In this document: positions 12,870 through 13,769 of the stretch, one piece after another | Layout of the letters: every line of letters starts with the position of its first letter | Position numbering within the stretch: the first letter of the stretch is position 1 | Assembly: GCA_006227015.1 (NCBI GenBank) | Contig: SBGI01000180.1 | Span: 1 to 13,769, forward strand | Length of the DNA: 13,769 bases | Source: Gammaproteobacteria bacterium | GTDB lineage: Bacteria > Pseudomonadota > Gammaproteobacteria > Pseudomonadales > Porticoccaceae | Direction of reading: 5' to 3' | The notes under the pieces: model-generated | What the model was told of the DNA's origin: nothing | The model's database searches: none | What the model saw: the letters and a program-made list of their open reading frames with translations, nothing else | Translations under genes and position numbers: made by a program

Positions 12870-13769
12870 TTACCGCCACAGCCTCATGCGGGGCAATGTT
12901 TCTCCTTCCACGTCTTCCTCATTTCGAGCGTCCAGCTCCTTACAGATGGTGTCCCGCAGTTCTTCACAGAATTCGGCATCACTGAGCGGACGATAGTCCA
13001 TATCTACCAGGTAAAAGACGTCTTCAACTCGCTCACCCAGAGTGGCAATTTTAGCGCTGAGTAGGCGTAGCTTGAAGCGCACAAAAATTCGACCGAGGTG
13101 AGCCAGCAGGCCTGGCCGATCCGGTGTGATAACTTCCAGAATCGTGGCGCTCTTCTCAATATCGTTGCTGATACTGGCGACGGTGCGCATGGCGAGCTGC
13201 TTGAGGTGGCGGGGTGTGCGCCGGTTCAGATTAAAGGCAGAGGGGTCGGGGTTTTTAAGGGCCTCTGACAGTGTGCGTTGGGTCTTTTCTAGCATCTCGG
13301 CACTCTGGCCAAAAGGCTTGTTGTGTTCATCCAGTACATAGAAGGTATCGAAAGTGTGGCCTTCTGTATCCCTGTGCAGTCGTGCATCCATAATATTCAG
13401 TTGCAGGTGATCCAGGGCTGCCGCCGTTGTCGGGAAAACATTGTCCATGCCTTTGGTATGGATGAAGATTTGCGTTGCTATTGGTATTTCCACACCGGCA
13501 TTTTGAATAAGGATGACAGGGTCGTTGGTGTCACCGCGGGCCGCAATGGCGGCGGTGTAGGTGGCAATATCATCGGCTCTTTCACGCAGGAAAAATTCAT
13601 CATCCACGTTGCCCCAGATGGCTATCGCCTGGGGTTGGCTAATACCGAGTTCAGCCAGTGTATCCATGGCAGCCTGTTTGGTGCTTTCAACCCAGGCATC
13701 CCGGTCAAAGGGATTTTCCAGGCCTCGCTGCAGGGCGCGTTTTGTCTCTGAATAGAGTTGACGCATCAG
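12870..13769 (-). CDS. glnD: [Protein-PII] uridylyltransferase/uridylyl-removing enzyme, C-terminal part
   Basis: GlnD senses glutamine and adds or removes UMP on PII proteins, thereby setting nitrogen assimilation. Only the last ~300 residues of about 900 are in the window; the frame is open to the right edge, and the methionine at 13766 is internal. The fragment holds the end of the linker after the HD domain (WGNVDDEFFLRERADDIA) and then two ACT domains. The first, at about 96-152 of the fragment, includes FIHTKGMDNVFPTTAAALDHLQLNIMDARL. The second, at about 207-280, includes LEVITPDRPGLLAHLGRIF. These bind glutamine. The catalytic nucleotidyltransferase and HD domains are outside the window. 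It is followed by dapC, as in Pseudomonas. Confidence 0.96.
   Translation of the reverse strand: MMRQLYSETKRALQRGLENPFDRDAWVESTKQAAMDTLAELGISQPQAIAIWGNVDDEFFLRERADDIATYTAAIAARGDTNDPVILIQNAGVEIPIATQIFIHTKGMDNVFPTTAAALDHLQLNIMDARLHRDTEGHTFDTFYVLDEHNKPFGQSAEMLEKTQRTLSEALKNPDPSAFNLNRRTPRHLKQLAMRTVASISNDIEKSATILEVITPDRPGLLAHLGRIFVRFKLRLLSAKIATLGERVEDVFYLVDMDYRPLSDAEFCEELRDTICKELDARNEEDVEGETLPRMRLWR

Overview
The window looks like an ordinary chromosomal segment of a gammaproteobacterium. The gene set fits the Pseudomonadales/Cellvibrionales side of the class: a long (344-residue) Pseudomonas-type DapD, a BamC directly behind DapA, a WalJ/YycJ-like metallo-hydrolase behind BamC, and a glnD-dapC linkage. 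Base composition is moderate outside one AT-rich spot. This placement is inferred from remembered family features and gene order, not from a search. There is no insertion sequence, phage gene, CRISPR array, tRNA or rRNA.

Left third (1-3453), all on the + strand: the 3' part of a lipid A lauroyl acyltransferase (lpxL-like), then dapA, bamC and an MBL-fold hydrolase packed tightly enough to be one transcription unit. Two of these genes serve the outer membrane (lipid A acylation and the BAM complex). DapA starts the diaminopimelate/lysine branch.

Middle (3454-5843): a 345-bp gene-free stretch contains a very AT-rich core, DnaA-box-like nonamers and a long hairpin with a T-run. It is followed by a small leucine-rich-repeat lipoprotein on the - strand and, divergently, a YiaD-type glycine-zipper/OmpA lipoprotein with rsmJ (16S rRNA m2G1516 methyltransferase) one base behind it. 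The first codons of rsmJ contain a perfect 12-bp inverted repeat.

Right part (5841-13769), mostly on the - strand: a DUF481 outer-membrane protein, dapE, a nitrobindin/FABP-like beta-barrel protein, a strong terminator, dapD, a YffB/Spx-type ArsC-family protein, an isolated + strand SixA-like histidine phosphatase, nth (endonuclease III), dapC and the C-terminal ACT-domain part of glnD. DapA, DapC, DapD and DapE are four of the enzymes of the succinylase route to meso-diaminopimelate, and here they lie within about 12 kb, though not in one operon. GlnD adds nitrogen sensing.

I found no clear undescribed system. The points most worth a second look are the AT-rich, DnaA-box-containing intergenic region at 3454-3798, the unusual cysteine pattern and Bacteroidota-like motifs of the endonuclease III, and the strong hairpin at the start of rsmJ.
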